This document shows positions 15,488 through 23,641 of a stretch of 64,000 bases of DNA, one piece after another (within the stretch, counting starts at the first letter, position 1; each line of letters starts with the position of its first letter). The position numbers were made by a program, and so were the translations under genes. Below the pieces are notes generated by a model. The model was not told the origin of the DNA and ran no database searches. It saw nothing but the letters and a program-made list of their open reading frames with translations. The stretch is from Candidatus Skiveiella danica (GTDB taxonomy: Bacteria > Pseudomonadota > Gammaproteobacteria > Burkholderiales > Burkholderiaceae_C), in contig JADKHE010000011.1 of the NCBI GenBank assembly GCA_016721925.1, positions 620,001 through 684,000 of the forward strand, in the 5' to 3' direction.

Positions 15488-17356
15488 GTGTCGGCATCCA
15501 AATCTTCCCTTGCGGCGCTCACCCTGGGCGCCATCGGTGTCGTCTATGGCGACATTGGCACCAGCGTCCTGTATTCCATCAAGGAAGTGTTTGGCTCAGG
15601 TCATGTGCCGTTCACGACCGACAACGTCTATGGCATCCTGTCCATCTTCTTCTGGACGCTCACCGTCATCGTCTCGCTGAAGTACGTCACGCTCGTGCTG
15701 CGGGCTGACAACCACGGCGAGGGCGGACTGGTAGCCATGCTGGCGCTGGCCTCGCAATCGGTGAAGGACAAACCCGAATTGCGGCGAGGGCTCCTGGCGG
15801 TAGGCGTTTTCGGCACCTGCCTGTTTTATGGCGACGGGGTCATCACGCCGGCCATCTCGGTCCTGTCGGCGGTCGAGGGCCTTGAGGTGGTGTCGCCCAC
15901 CTTCAAGCGGGCGGTCATTCCGCTGACGCTGGTGATTCTGTTCGGGCTGTTCGCCGTGCAGAAGCATGGCACGGCGGGTATCGGCAAGTTTTTCGGTCCG
16001 ATCACGCTGGTCTGGTTCGCGGCCATTGCCGTTCTGGGCCTCAGCCACATTGCCTCACATCCCGAGATCCTGTGGGCGATCAGCCCGCATTACGCGCTGG
16101 GGTTCATTTTTCATCACCCTGGCATCACCTTCATCATCCTTGGCGCAGTGGTGCTGTGCGTGACCGGGGGCGAGGCGCTGTACGCGGACATGGGGCACTT
16201 CGGCAAGAAGCCGATCCGGCTGGCCTGGTTCTCCATCGTCATGCCCTCGCTCACCCTCAATTATTTTGGCCAGGGCGCGCTGCTGCTGGCGAACCCGGAG
16301 GCCGTGAAGAACCCCTTCTTCATGATGGCGCCCGACTGGGCGCTGATTCCCCTGGTGGTGCTGGCAACGGCCGCCACAGTGATCGCCTCCCAGGCCCTGA
16401 TCACCGGCGCTTTCAGCGTGACCAAGCAGGTGATCCAGCTCGGTTACCTGCCCCGCCTGCAGGTGCAGCACACCAGCGTCAAGGACACGGGCCAGATCTA
16501 CATGCCGTTCGTGAACTGGGGGCTGTTCGTGCTGATCGTGCTGGCGGTGGTGATGTTCCGCTCTTCGAGCAACCTGGCGGCGGCCTACGGGATCGCGGTG
16601 ACGCTGGACATGCTGATCACCACCGTGCTGACCTTCTATGTGATCCGCTATGGCTGGAAATATCCGCTGGCGCTGTGCATCGCCGCCACGGGCTTCTTCT
16701 TTGTCGTCGACCTGGCGTTCTTCTCGTCCAACTTGCTGAAACTGCTGGATGGCGGCTGGTTCCCGCTGCTGATCGGGGGCGCGATATTCCTGCTGATGAT
16801 GACCTGGAAGCAGGGGCGCGGCCTGCTCAACGACTCGCTGCGCCAGGATGCGCTGGACCTGCATAGTTTCCTGGAGGCGGTGTTCGTGAGCCCGCCCGCG
16901 CGCGTGGATGGCACCGCGGTGTTCCTGACCGCCGAGCCCGGCACCGTGCCCAACGCCCTGCTGCACAACCTCAAGCACAACAAGGTGCTGCATGAGCACA
17001 ACCTGTTCGTCACTGTGCGCAACCACGAAGTGCCCTGGATCGGCATGGACAAGCGCACCGAGATCGAATCCCTGGGGCACGACTGCTGGCAGGTGGTGGT
17101 GAATTACGGCTTCAAGAACGACCCCGATCTGCCCAAGGCGCTGCAGCAGATCAAGACCCGGGGTTGCAACCTCGACGCGATGACGACGAGCTACTTCCTC
17201 TCGCGTGACATCGTGATCCCCACCATCGGCGGTGGCATGTCCCAGTGGCGCGAGAAGCTCTTTGCCCAGATGCACCACAATGCCAGCGGTGCGGCGGCCT
17301 TCCTGAATCTGCCGAACAACGCGGTGGTCGAATTGGGTTCCAAAATTGAAATTTGA
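15488..17356 (+). CDS. kup: KUP-family potassium uptake permease
   Basis: Low-affinity proton-coupled K+ uptake protein of the inner membrane. I chose the GTG at 15488, giving 622 residues, the usual Kup length; the open frame runs further upstream through unconserved sequence. The signature 'LTLGAIGVVYGDIGTSVLYS' is at residues ~10-29, followed by ~12 hydrophobic helices and a C-terminal cytoplasmic domain ('HNLKHNKVLHEHNLFVTV', 'ATYFLSRD'-like end). The start codon directly follows a hairpin plus T-run, so expression may depend on that structure. The last codons touch one end of a dispersed repeat. Confidence 0.94.
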   Translation: MSASKSSLAALTLGAIGVVYGDIGTSVLYSIKEVFGSGHVPFTTDNVYGILSIFFWTLTVIVSLKYVTLVLRADNHGEGGLVAMLALASQSVKDKPELRRGLLAVGVFGTCLFYGDGVITPAISVLSAVEGLEVVSPTFKRAVIPLTLVILFGLFAVQKHGTAGIGKFFGPITLVWFAAIAVLGLSHIASHPEILWAISPHYALGFIFHHPGITFIILGAVVLCVTGGEALYADMGHFGKKPIRLAWFSIVMPSLTLNYFGQGALLLANPEAVKNPFFMMAPDWALIPLVVLATAATVIASQALITGAFSVTKQVIQLGYLPRLQVQHTSVKDTGQIYMPFVNWGLFVLIVLAVVMFRSSSNLAAAYGIAVTLDMLITTVLTFYVIRYGWKYPLALCIAATGFFFVVDLAFFSSNLLKLLDGGWFPLLIGGAIFLLMMTWKQGRGLLNDSLRQDALDLHSFLEAVFVSPPARVDGTAVFLTAEPGTVPNALLHNLKHNKVLHEHNLFVTVRNHEVPWIGMDKRTEIESLGHDCWQVVVNYGFKNDPDLPKALQQIKTRGCNLDAMTTSYFLSRDIVIPTIGGGMSQWREKLFAQMHHNASGAAAFLNLPNNAVVELGSKIEI

Positions 17357-17418
17357 TCATATTTTTGCTGAAAACCCAGCGTCAGATGGTCATTGTTAGC
17401 TATCGATATTGAAGTTTC
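17351..17418 (-). repeat. Dispersed repeat copy 2, kup-benE gap
   Basis: On the minus strand the core reads GATAGCTAACAATGACCATCTGACGC..., close to consensus. It starts at the kup stop codon and fills most of the 110-base gap. Confidence 0.85.
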
Positions 17419-17466
17419 TGTGGGCCGGCCACGAACCTTCCTGAGGCCCCGCCTGCATACGTGCCC

Positions 17467-18648
17467 ATGAACTTCTTCAAGGACCTCAGCCTGTCGTCCT
17501 TCACGGCCGGCTTTGTCGCCGTGCTGGTCGGCTTCACCAGCTCCGTGGCCATCGTGTTCCAGGCTGCACAGGCGTTCCAGGCGACGCCGGCGCAGATCAC
17601 CTCCTGGATGTGGGCCCTGGGTCTGGGCATGGGCCTGTGCTCGGCCATCCCCTCGCTGATCCTCAAGAAGCCGGTCATGGTGGCCTGGTCCACGCCGGGC
17701 GCGGCCGTGCTGGCCACGGCGGGCCTGGCGGGTGGGTTTTCCATGGCCGAGGCCGTGGGCGCGTTCATCGCCTGCGCCGCGCTGATCACGCTGGCCGGCG
17801 CCACAGGATGGTTCGAGCGGGTCATGAACCACATCCCGATGGCGCTGGCCTCCGCCCTGCTGGCCGGCGTGCTGGCCCGATTCGGCCTGCAGGCGTTCTC
17901 GGCGGCCCAGACCGCTTTGCCGCTGGTTTTGTTGATGCTGGCCAGCTACGTGATCGCCCGGCGCCTGCTGCCGCGCTACGCGGTCCCCGTCACGCTGGTC
18001 GCTGGCGTGACTTTCGCCGCCTTCAAGGGGCAAATGGCCTGGAGTGCGGTGAGTTTCGAACTGGCCGTGCCGGTCTTTACCGCGCCGCAGTTCAGCGTCA
18101 GCGCGCTGGTCAGCCTGGCGCTGCCCCTGTTCGTGGTGACCATGGCCTCGCAGAACCTGCCGGGCGTGGCGGTGATGCGTGCCACCGGGTACGACATGCC
18201 GGTGTCCCGGCTCATCACGATGACGGGCCTGGCCACGCTGGTACTGGCGCCGTTTGGTGCCTTTGCGCTCAACTTCAGCGCCATCACGGCGGCGATCTGC
18301 ATGGGGCCCGAAGCCCACGAAGACCCGAAGAAGCGCTACACCGCGGCCGTGTCCTGCGGGGCGATCTATACCGTTCTGGGCCTGTTCGGGGCGGTGGTCA
18401 CGGGGCTGCTGACGGCATTCCCGAAGGAGCTGGTCGCGGCGATTGCCGGGCTGGCCCTGCTGGGCAGCATCGGCAACGGTCTGGCGGTGGCCGTGAAGGA
18501 CGAATCGCACCGTGAGGCGGCGCTCATCACCTTCCTGGTCACGCTCAGCGGGGTGGTGGTCGCCGGCATCGGCTCGGCCTTCTGGGGCGTGGTGGCCGGC
18601 AGCCTGGCGCTGCTTGTGCAACAGTACGGGTCACGCACTTCCGATTGA
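17467..18648 (+). CDS. benE: BenE-family benzoate/H+ symporter-like transporter
   Basis: Inner-membrane permease of 393 residues with about 12 hydrophobic segments. BenE features are 'LVGFTSSVAIVFQAAQAF' and 'KPVMVAWSTPGAAVLA' in the first third and 'ASQNLPGVAVMRATGYD' in the middle. I chose the ATG at 17467; a GTG two codons earlier is possible. The real substrate may differ from benzoate, since no benzoate dioxygenase genes are nearby. It lies 49 bases before gshB and may be cotranscribed with it. Confidence 0.88.
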   Translation: MNFFKDLSLSSFTAGFVAVLVGFTSSVAIVFQAAQAFQATPAQITSWMWALGLGMGLCSAIPSLILKKPVMVAWSTPGAAVLATAGLAGGFSMAEAVGAFIACAALITLAGATGWFERVMNHIPMALASALLAGVLARFGLQAFSAAQTALPLVLLMLASYVIARRLLPRYAVPVTLVAGVTFAAFKGQMAWSAVSFELAVPVFTAPQFSVSALVSLALPLFVVTMASQNLPGVAVMRATGYDMPVSRLITMTGLATLVLAPFGAFALNFSAITAAICMGPEAHEDPKKRYTAAVSCGAIYTVLGLFGAVVTGLLTAFPKELVAAIAGLALLGSIGNGLAVAVKDESHREAALITFLVTLSGVVVAGIGSAFWGVVAGSLALLVQQYGSRTSD

Positions 18649-18697
18649 CCCCTTGACAAGCCGGTGGCCCGCCTGACGTCGGGACCCGCAAAGCCTT

Positions 18698-19687
18698 ATG
18701 AACATCCTCTTCATCGCCGATCCCCTCGAATCCTTCAAGACCTACAAGGACACCACCTTCGCCATGATGCGCGAGGCGCAACGGCGCGGCCACACGGTTG
18801 CCGCCTGCGAGCCGCAGGACGTGATGTGGCAGCGCGGGGCGCGGGTGATGGCCCATGTGCGCGATATCTGGTTGACCGGCGACGCGGACCGCTGGTTCGA
18901 GGAACGTGGGGCGCGCGCCGTGCCCTTGAAGGACTTCGACGCCATCCTGATGCGCAAGGACCCGCCCTTCGACAGCGAATATTTCTACGCCACGCACCTG
19001 CTGGAGCAGGCCGAGCGCGACGGCGCGCGGGTGTTCAACAAGCCCGGCGCGCTGCGCGACCACCCGGAGAAGCTCGCGATCATGGAGTTCCCGCAGTTCA
19101 TCGGCCCCACGCTGGTGACGCGCGACGAGGCCGACATCAAGCGCTTCCACGCCGAGCACCAGGACATCATCCTCAAGCCGCTCGACGGCATGGGCGGCAT
19201 GGGCATCTTCCGGGTCGGGCCGGATGGCATGAATCTGGGCTCCATCACCGAAACGCTGAACCGCCACGGCGCCCAGAGCCTGATGGTGCAGAAATTCCTG
19301 CCCGAGATCGTCGATGGCGACAAGCGCGTGCTGGTGATCGGCGGCAAGCCGGTGCCGTTCTGCCTGGCGCGCATTCCGCAGGGCAGCGAGGTGCGCGGCA
19401 ACCTGGCCGCTGGCGGCAAGGGCGTGGCGCGGCCGATCTCCGCCCGCGACCGCGAGATCGCCGAGACGCTCGGCCCGGTGCTGGCCGCACGCGGCCTGCT
19501 GCTGGTGGGGCTGGACGTGATCGGCGACTGCCTGACCGAAATCAACGTGACCAGCCCGACCTGTTTTCAGGAAATCTTCGACCAGACCGGCTGCGACGTG
19601 GCGGCGCTGTTCATCGACGCACTGGAGGCGGCGCTTCGGGGGTCATTCGCGTGCGCTGCGCCAGGTTCTTCCGGGATGACCCGTTGA
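18698..19687 (+). CDS. gshB: Glutathione synthetase
   Basis: ATP-grasp enzyme adding glycine to gamma-glutamylcysteine. The 329-residue protein has the prokaryotic GshB pattern: N-terminal 'MNILFIADPLESFKTYKDTT', ATP-binding 'ILKPLDGMGGMGIFRV', 'QKFLPEIVDGDKRVLVIGG', and the Mg-binding end 'EINVTSPTCFQEI'. The last ~15 residues ('CAAPGSSGMTR') extend past the conserved core. With gshA it completes glutathione biosynthesis in this window. Confidence 0.96.
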   Translation: MNILFIADPLESFKTYKDTTFAMMREAQRRGHTVAACEPQDVMWQRGARVMAHVRDIWLTGDADRWFEERGARAVPLKDFDAILMRKDPPFDSEYFYATHLLEQAERDGARVFNKPGALRDHPEKLAIMEFPQFIGPTLVTRDEADIKRFHAEHQDIILKPLDGMGGMGIFRVGPDGMNLGSITETLNRHGAQSLMVQKFLPEIVDGDKRVLVIGGKPVPFCLARIPQGSEVRGNLAAGGKGVARPISARDREIAETLGPVLAARGLLLVGLDVIGDCLTEINVTSPTCFQEIFDQTGCDVAALFIDALEAALRGSFACAAPGSSGMTR

Positions 19688-19763
19688 GCTGCCGCAGATC
19701 GGCACTCCCCCAGTCCGGGCGGCGCCGGGTATTGCAACCGGGGCCCTGCGTCAGACATCTTGA

Positions 19764-19835
19764 CGAACTTTCGAATGAAATGGCGTCTTTGCCAGCGTCA
19801 AATGGTCACTTTTTGCTATCAATAGAGGATTTCAA
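19764..19835 (-). repeat. Dispersed repeat copy 3, between convergent gshB and amidotransferase
   Basis: Minus-strand core GATAGCAAAAAGTGACC followed by ATTTGACGCTGG. It abuts the stop codon of the amidotransferase gene at 19836-19838. Confidence 0.85.
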
Positions 19836-20597
19836 TCAGGCGGGTGCACCGTCCACAAACACCCTGAGCTCACCGGGCGTGAAGGGTGTCCAGACCTCGT
19901 CGGTGGTCAGCGGCGCCGTGACGACCACGGCCACCCGGTCGCTGGCGCGCGTGTGCTCGGCAAAGTTCACGCTCACGTCCTCGTCGCTGAGACGGGCGGT
20001 GGAAAACGGGTGCTGGCGCACCACGTAGTACAAGTTCGTGGAGGCATGCGCCCACAGCGCCTGCCCGTTGGAGAGCAGGAAGTTGAAGGTGCCGTGCCGG
20101 GCAATCCGCGGCACGAGTTCGCGCAGCGTCAGCGTGAGTTCGGCCACGCTGGGCACGTCGGCGTGCGATTTGGCCAGTTCCTGCATCAGCCAGCAGAACG
20201 CGCGTTCACTGTCGGTGCGACCCACCGGGTGAAAACCGGCGTGCAGGCGCGGATGGAAATTTTCCAGATTGCCGTTGTGCGCGAACACCCAGTAGCGGCC
20301 CCAGAGCTCGCGCACGAAGGGGTGGCAATTCTCCAGCGCCACCTCGCCCTGCGTGGCCTTGCGGATATGCGCGATGACGTTCTGGCTCTTGATCGGGTAG
20401 CGGCGAATCAACTCGGCCACGGGCGACTCGCAGGCGCTCTGGTGATCCACGAAGTGGCGCACGCCGCGCCCCTCGAAAAAGGCGATGCCCCAGCCGTCGC
20501 CGTGGTGGTCGGTGCGCCCGCCGCGCTGGGCAAAGCCGGTGAAACTGAAGGTCACATCGGTGGGCGTGTTGCAGTTCATGCCGAGCAGCTGGCACAT
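19836..20597 (-). CDS. Class II glutamine amidotransferase (YafJ-like)
   Basis: A 253-residue N-terminal-nucleophile amidotransferase; Cys2 after the initiator Met ('MCQLLGMNCNTP') is the expected catalytic nucleophile that releases ammonia from glutamine. Family blocks are 'HHGDGWGIAFFEG', 'IAHIRKATQGEV' and 'FAHNGNLENF'. No synthetase domain is fused, so the acceptor is unknown, as for E. coli YafJ. It starts 5 bases after the MFS transporter gene ends on the same strand, so the two are probably coupled. Confidence 0.9.
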   Translation of the reverse strand: MCQLLGMNCNTPTDVTFSFTGFAQRGGRTDHHGDGWGIAFFEGRGVRHFVDHQSACESPVAELIRRYPIKSQNVIAHIRKATQGEVALENCHPFVRELWGRYWVFAHNGNLENFHPRLHAGFHPVGRTDSERAFCWLMQELAKSHADVPSVAELTLTLRELVPRIARHGTFNFLLSNGQALWAHASTNLYYVVRQHPFSTARLSDEDVSVNFAEHTRASDRVAVVVTAPLTTDEVWTPFTPGELRVFVDGAPA

Positions 20598-20602
20598 GGC
20601 GG

Positions 20603-22099
20603 TCAGGTGTCCTTTCTTGCGGGTTGCCGGGGTTGACGCTCGCGCAGCTGCCAGGCGGCCACCATGGCCAGCGCACACAGCACGGCCAGGCCGACAAACA
20701 CCTCGTTGAACGCCGCCAGTCGTGCAGGGCTGCTGGCCGGGTTGCCCAGCGCGTCCCCATGCGCGGCCAGGCGCCACTCCAGCGCAATGCCGCACAGGCT
20801 CACGCCCACCGCTCCGCCGAGCATGCGCAGGAAGTTGATGACGCTGGAGCCCTGGGGAATCAGGGCATGCGGGAGTCCGCGCATGGAGCCGAGATTGAGC
20901 GAGGGCAGGATGAACCCCAGCCCGATACGCCCCAGAATGGCCCACGCCACCAGCAACCAGATGCTGCTGTTCAGCTGCACCGTGACCATCAGCCCGAACG
21001 AGGCCGCGAGCAGCGCCAGCCCGATGCTCACCAGCCGGTAGGTCGGGTGGCGGTCCGCCAGGCGGCCGACGATGGCAATCGACATCGCCAGGACAAATCC
21101 GGCCGGCAACAGGATGGTGCCGACGTAGGACGGTGAGAGCTTGAGCCCCATCTGCATGTACACAGGCAGCAAATAGGTGGAGCCGAACAGTGCCGTGCCA
21201 TAGATGAAGGCCACGATCGAGCCCATGGCGAACTGCCAGTGCGCGAACAGCCGCAGGTTCATCAGGGGCTCGCGCCCGCTGCTTGCCGGGCGATGCAGCA
21301 GGCGCCATTGAAGCGCAAGGAAGCCCGCCAGCGCCAGCAGGGCAACCGCGATCAGTCCACCGGCGACCTGCGCCGAGCCGCTGCGAAGTTGCACCAGTCC
21401 GTTGAGCAGGCACAGCGTGCCGGCGCTGGCCAGCAGCAAGCCGCGCCAGTCCAGGCCTGCGCCGTCGCGGTTGGCCGCTGCACCGCCGGGCGAGGTGACG
21501 GGTACGAATTTGCGCGCCAGCCACAGCGAGGCCAGGCAGAACGGCACCACCATGAAGAAGATCGAGCGCCAGCCGAACCAGTCCACCAGCACGCCGCCGA
21601 TGCTGGGGCCGATGGCCGGTGCCAGCACCACGCCCATGCCGAAGATGCCGCTGGCGCGTCCCTGCTCATTGGGCTCGAACGCGCGAAGGATGATGATGGC
21701 GGGGATCGGCTGCACGATCCCCGCAGCCAGCCCCTCGGCCACCCTGGCGGCCAGCACCAGGCTGAAATCGTTGGAAAAGCCCCCCACCATGCCGCCGGCC
21801 ATCAGCAGCCACATGCAGGCTTCATAAGTGTGGCGGTAGCCGTAGCGCGCCAGCAGCCACGGCGTGGTCAGCATCGAGACGGTCATCGCGACCATGAAGC
21901 CGCTGGTGACCCACTGCGCGCGCTCCTGGCCCAGCGCGAAATGCTGGCTCATGCCCGGAATCGCCACGTTGACGATGGTGGACGACATGATGGAGGCCAT
22001 CGTGCCCACCATCACCGCGAGCAGCAGCAGCCATCGGTAGCGCACGCCATAGCGCGAGCGCAGGGCGGCCAACGACGTGGGATGTTCTGCCTGGGTCAT
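20603..22099 (-). CDS. DHA2-type MFS multidrug exporter
   Basis: Inner-membrane proton-driven exporter of 498 residues with about 14 hydrophobic segments, as in EmrB. The start 'MTQAEHPTSLAALRSRYGVR' (22099) was chosen because upstream codons encode unconserved Arg/Pro-rich sequence. Recognisable blocks are 'IVNVAIPGMSQHFALGQERA', 'WVTSGFMVAMTVSMLTTPWL' and motif C-like 'GMGVVLAPAIGPSIGGVLVD'. No membrane-fusion (EmrA) gene is adjacent. It sits between the CWC gene and the amidotransferase gene in one minus-strand run. Confidence 0.9.
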   Translation of the reverse strand: MTQAEHPTSLAALRSRYGVRYRWLLLLAVMVGTMASIMSSTIVNVAIPGMSQHFALGQERAQWVTSGFMVAMTVSMLTTPWLLARYGYRHTYEACMWLLMAGGMVGGFSNDFSLVLAARVAEGLAAGIVQPIPAIIILRAFEPNEQGRASGIFGMGVVLAPAIGPSIGGVLVDWFGWRSIFFMVVPFCLASLWLARKFVPVTSPGGAAANRDGAGLDWRGLLLASAGTLCLLNGLVQLRSGSAQVAGGLIAVALLALAGFLALQWRLLHRPASSGREPLMNLRLFAHWQFAMGSIVAFIYGTALFGSTYLLPVYMQMGLKLSPSYVGTILLPAGFVLAMSIAIVGRLADRHPTYRLVSIGLALLAASFGLMVTVQLNSSIWLLVAWAILGRIGLGFILPSLNLGSMRGLPHALIPQGSSVINFLRMLGGAVGVSLCGIALEWRLAAHGDALGNPASSPARLAAFNEVFVGLAVLCALAMVAAWQLRERQPRQPARKDT

Positions 22100-22142
22100 G
22101 CGGGCCCGGTGGCCGTGCGGGCGGGCTCGCGGGGTCGCGGGA

Positions 22143-22358
22143 TCATGGCGTTTCGGCCTGGGAACAGGCCAGGCACAGGCAGGCCTTGCCGCGCGCATGT
22201 TCGGGAATGCGTGACAGCAAGGCCGCCTCGAATTTCACCTGGCTGCACCAGCAGGGGGGTTGCTTCACCCCGGTGGCGCGCTCGATCTCCATGGCGCATT
22301 CGTTCGGTTGGCCGCACAACGGGCAGTGGTTCGGGTCGGCGGGCAGGGCTACTTGCAT
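22143..22358 (-). CDS. Small cysteine-rich CWC-family protein
   Basis: A 71-residue protein with seven cysteines: CPLC and a single Cys in 'NECAM', then 'CWC' and 'CLCLAC', matching the cysteine-rich CWC family, probably zinc-binding. Function unknown. It heads the CWC-MFS-amidotransferase run (43-base gap to the MFS start) and is divergent from the FIST gene, with an FNR-like box in the gap. Confidence 0.8.
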   Translation of the reverse strand: MQVALPADPNHCPLCGQPNECAMEIERATGVKQPPCWCSQVKFEAALLSRIPEHARGKACLCLACSQAETP

Positions 22359-22382
22359 GGCAGGCTCCTTGCAGTCTTCGGT

Positions 22383-22396
22383 TTGATCAAGATCAG
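22383..22396. promoter_or_regulatory. FNR/ANR/DNR-type box
   Basis: TTGAT-CAAG-ATCAG differs by one base from the Crp-Fnr consensus TTGAT-N4-ATCAA. It lies 95 bases upstream of the FIST gene and 25 bases upstream of the divergent CWC gene. No convincing -10 at the canonical distance was found, so which gene it controls, and in what direction, is open. Confidence 0.6.
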
Positions 22397-22490
22397 TCCA
22401 GTGTAATCATCTGGAGCGGCGTGCACGCCCTGCCGATACCATCTGGTTTCCGGGTGGCCAGCCGCGTCGAAAGCAAAGGGAAACTTCATC

Positions 22491-23639
22491 ATGAACGTTC
22501 GTCAAGCTCGTATTGCCGGGATACCGCTGGCGACCGATCTTGCCCCGCTGGTCGAGATCGCGCCCCAGCTTGTGCTGGTTTTTGGCTCGGTGAAGCCTCT
22601 GACGGCCCCAGGCCTGCTCGAGATCCTGGAAGAAGTCTTTCCACAGGCCGAGCTGGCGGGTTGCACCACCGCCGGTGAAATTGGGACCGGCGGCGTGACC
22701 GACGGTGAAATCGTCATCACGGCCCTGCACTTCAGCCAGTCGAGGTTGCGGCTTGCGGTGACGGATCTGGCGGACATGGAGGATTCCCGGGCGGCCGGCC
22801 GGCGCCTGGGTCGGGCGCTGGCAGAGCCGGAGCTGGTCCACGTGCTCGTGCTGGGCCAGGGCGTGCAGATCAATGGCAGCGCCCTCATTGAGGGATTTGC
22901 CGACAGCCTGCCAGGCGGGGTGATGCTGTCCGGCGGGTTGGCCGGTGATGGCGGTGCCTTTTCCCGAACCTGGACCCTGTCGCGCCACGGTCTTTCAGAG
23001 CGGCAGATCGTGGCGATCGGCTTTTCGGGCCGCCACGTCCACCTGCATCATGGCTCCTTCCACGGATGGAAGCCATTCGGTCCTGTGCGCAAGGTCACGC
23101 GTTGCGCCGGCAACGTGCTGTATGAGCTTGACGGGCAACCCGCGCTGGATATCTACAAGCGCTACCTCGGCGATTACGCGAAGGACCTGCCGGCTTCGGG
23201 CCTGCTGTTTCCTTTCGAGATGCTGGGCGAGGATCGAAGCGCCCTTGGCCTGATCCGCACCATCCTGGGCGTGGACGAGGCCGCCGGCAGCCTGATACTG
23301 GCGGGCAACATCGTCGATTGCGGCTACCTGCGGCTCATGCATGCCTCGACCGATTCGCTGGTCGATGGCGCCGTGGCGGCGGCAGAAGAGGCGTTTCGTC
23401 CAGGCACGGATGCCGGCGAGAGCCTGGTCCTGCTGGTCAGCTGCGTCGGGCGCAAGCTGGTCATGGGCACGCGCGTGGATGAAGAGGTCGAGGCGGTGGC
23501 GGCGGTCTTCGGGCCGCAGGCTTGCATCGCGGGTTTCTATTCCAACGGCGAGATCAGCCCGATGCGCGACCTGCTCACCTGCCACCTTCACAACCAGACC
23601 ATGACCATCACCCACATCGCGGAAGCCGCTGAGTCCTGA
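22491..23639 (+). CDS. FIST-domain signalling protein, possible NosP-type NO sensor
   Basis: A 382-residue cytoplasmic protein made of FIST_N (~30-220, 'LVLVFGSVKPLTAPGLLEIL', 'AGCTTAGEIGTGGVTDGEIV', 'GGVMLSGGLAGDGGAF') and FIST_C (~225-370, 'SCVGRKLVMGTRVDEEVEAV', 'AGFYSNGEISPM'). NosP of Pseudomonas and Legionella is a FIST-domain haemoprotein that binds nitric oxide and is encoded next to a hybrid kinase it inhibits. The same pairing is seen here, with 2 bases between the genes, and the upstream Crp-Fnr-like box would fit a nitric-oxide or low-oxygen theme. Haem binding cannot be confirmed from sequence alone. Confidence 0.85.
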   Translation: MNVRQARIAGIPLATDLAPLVEIAPQLVLVFGSVKPLTAPGLLEILEEVFPQAELAGCTTAGEIGTGGVTDGEIVITALHFSQSRLRLAVTDLADMEDSRAAGRRLGRALAEPELVHVLVLGQGVQINGSALIEGFADSLPGGVMLSGGLAGDGGAFSRTWTLSRHGLSERQIVAIGFSGRHVHLHHGSFHGWKPFGPVRKVTRCAGNVLYELDGQPALDIYKRYLGDYAKDLPASGLLFPFEMLGEDRSALGLIRTILGVDEAAGSLILAGNIVDCGYLRLMHASTDSLVDGAVAAAEEAFRPGTDAGESLVLLVSCVGRKLVMGTRVDEEVEAVAAVFGPQACIAGFYSNGEISPMRDLLTCHLHNQTMTITHIAEAAES

Positions 23640-23641
23640 CC

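Noticed and set aside
20603..22099. EmrAB-type tripartite efflux operon
   Set aside because: Only the MFS component is present; neighbours are an amidotransferase and a CWC protein.
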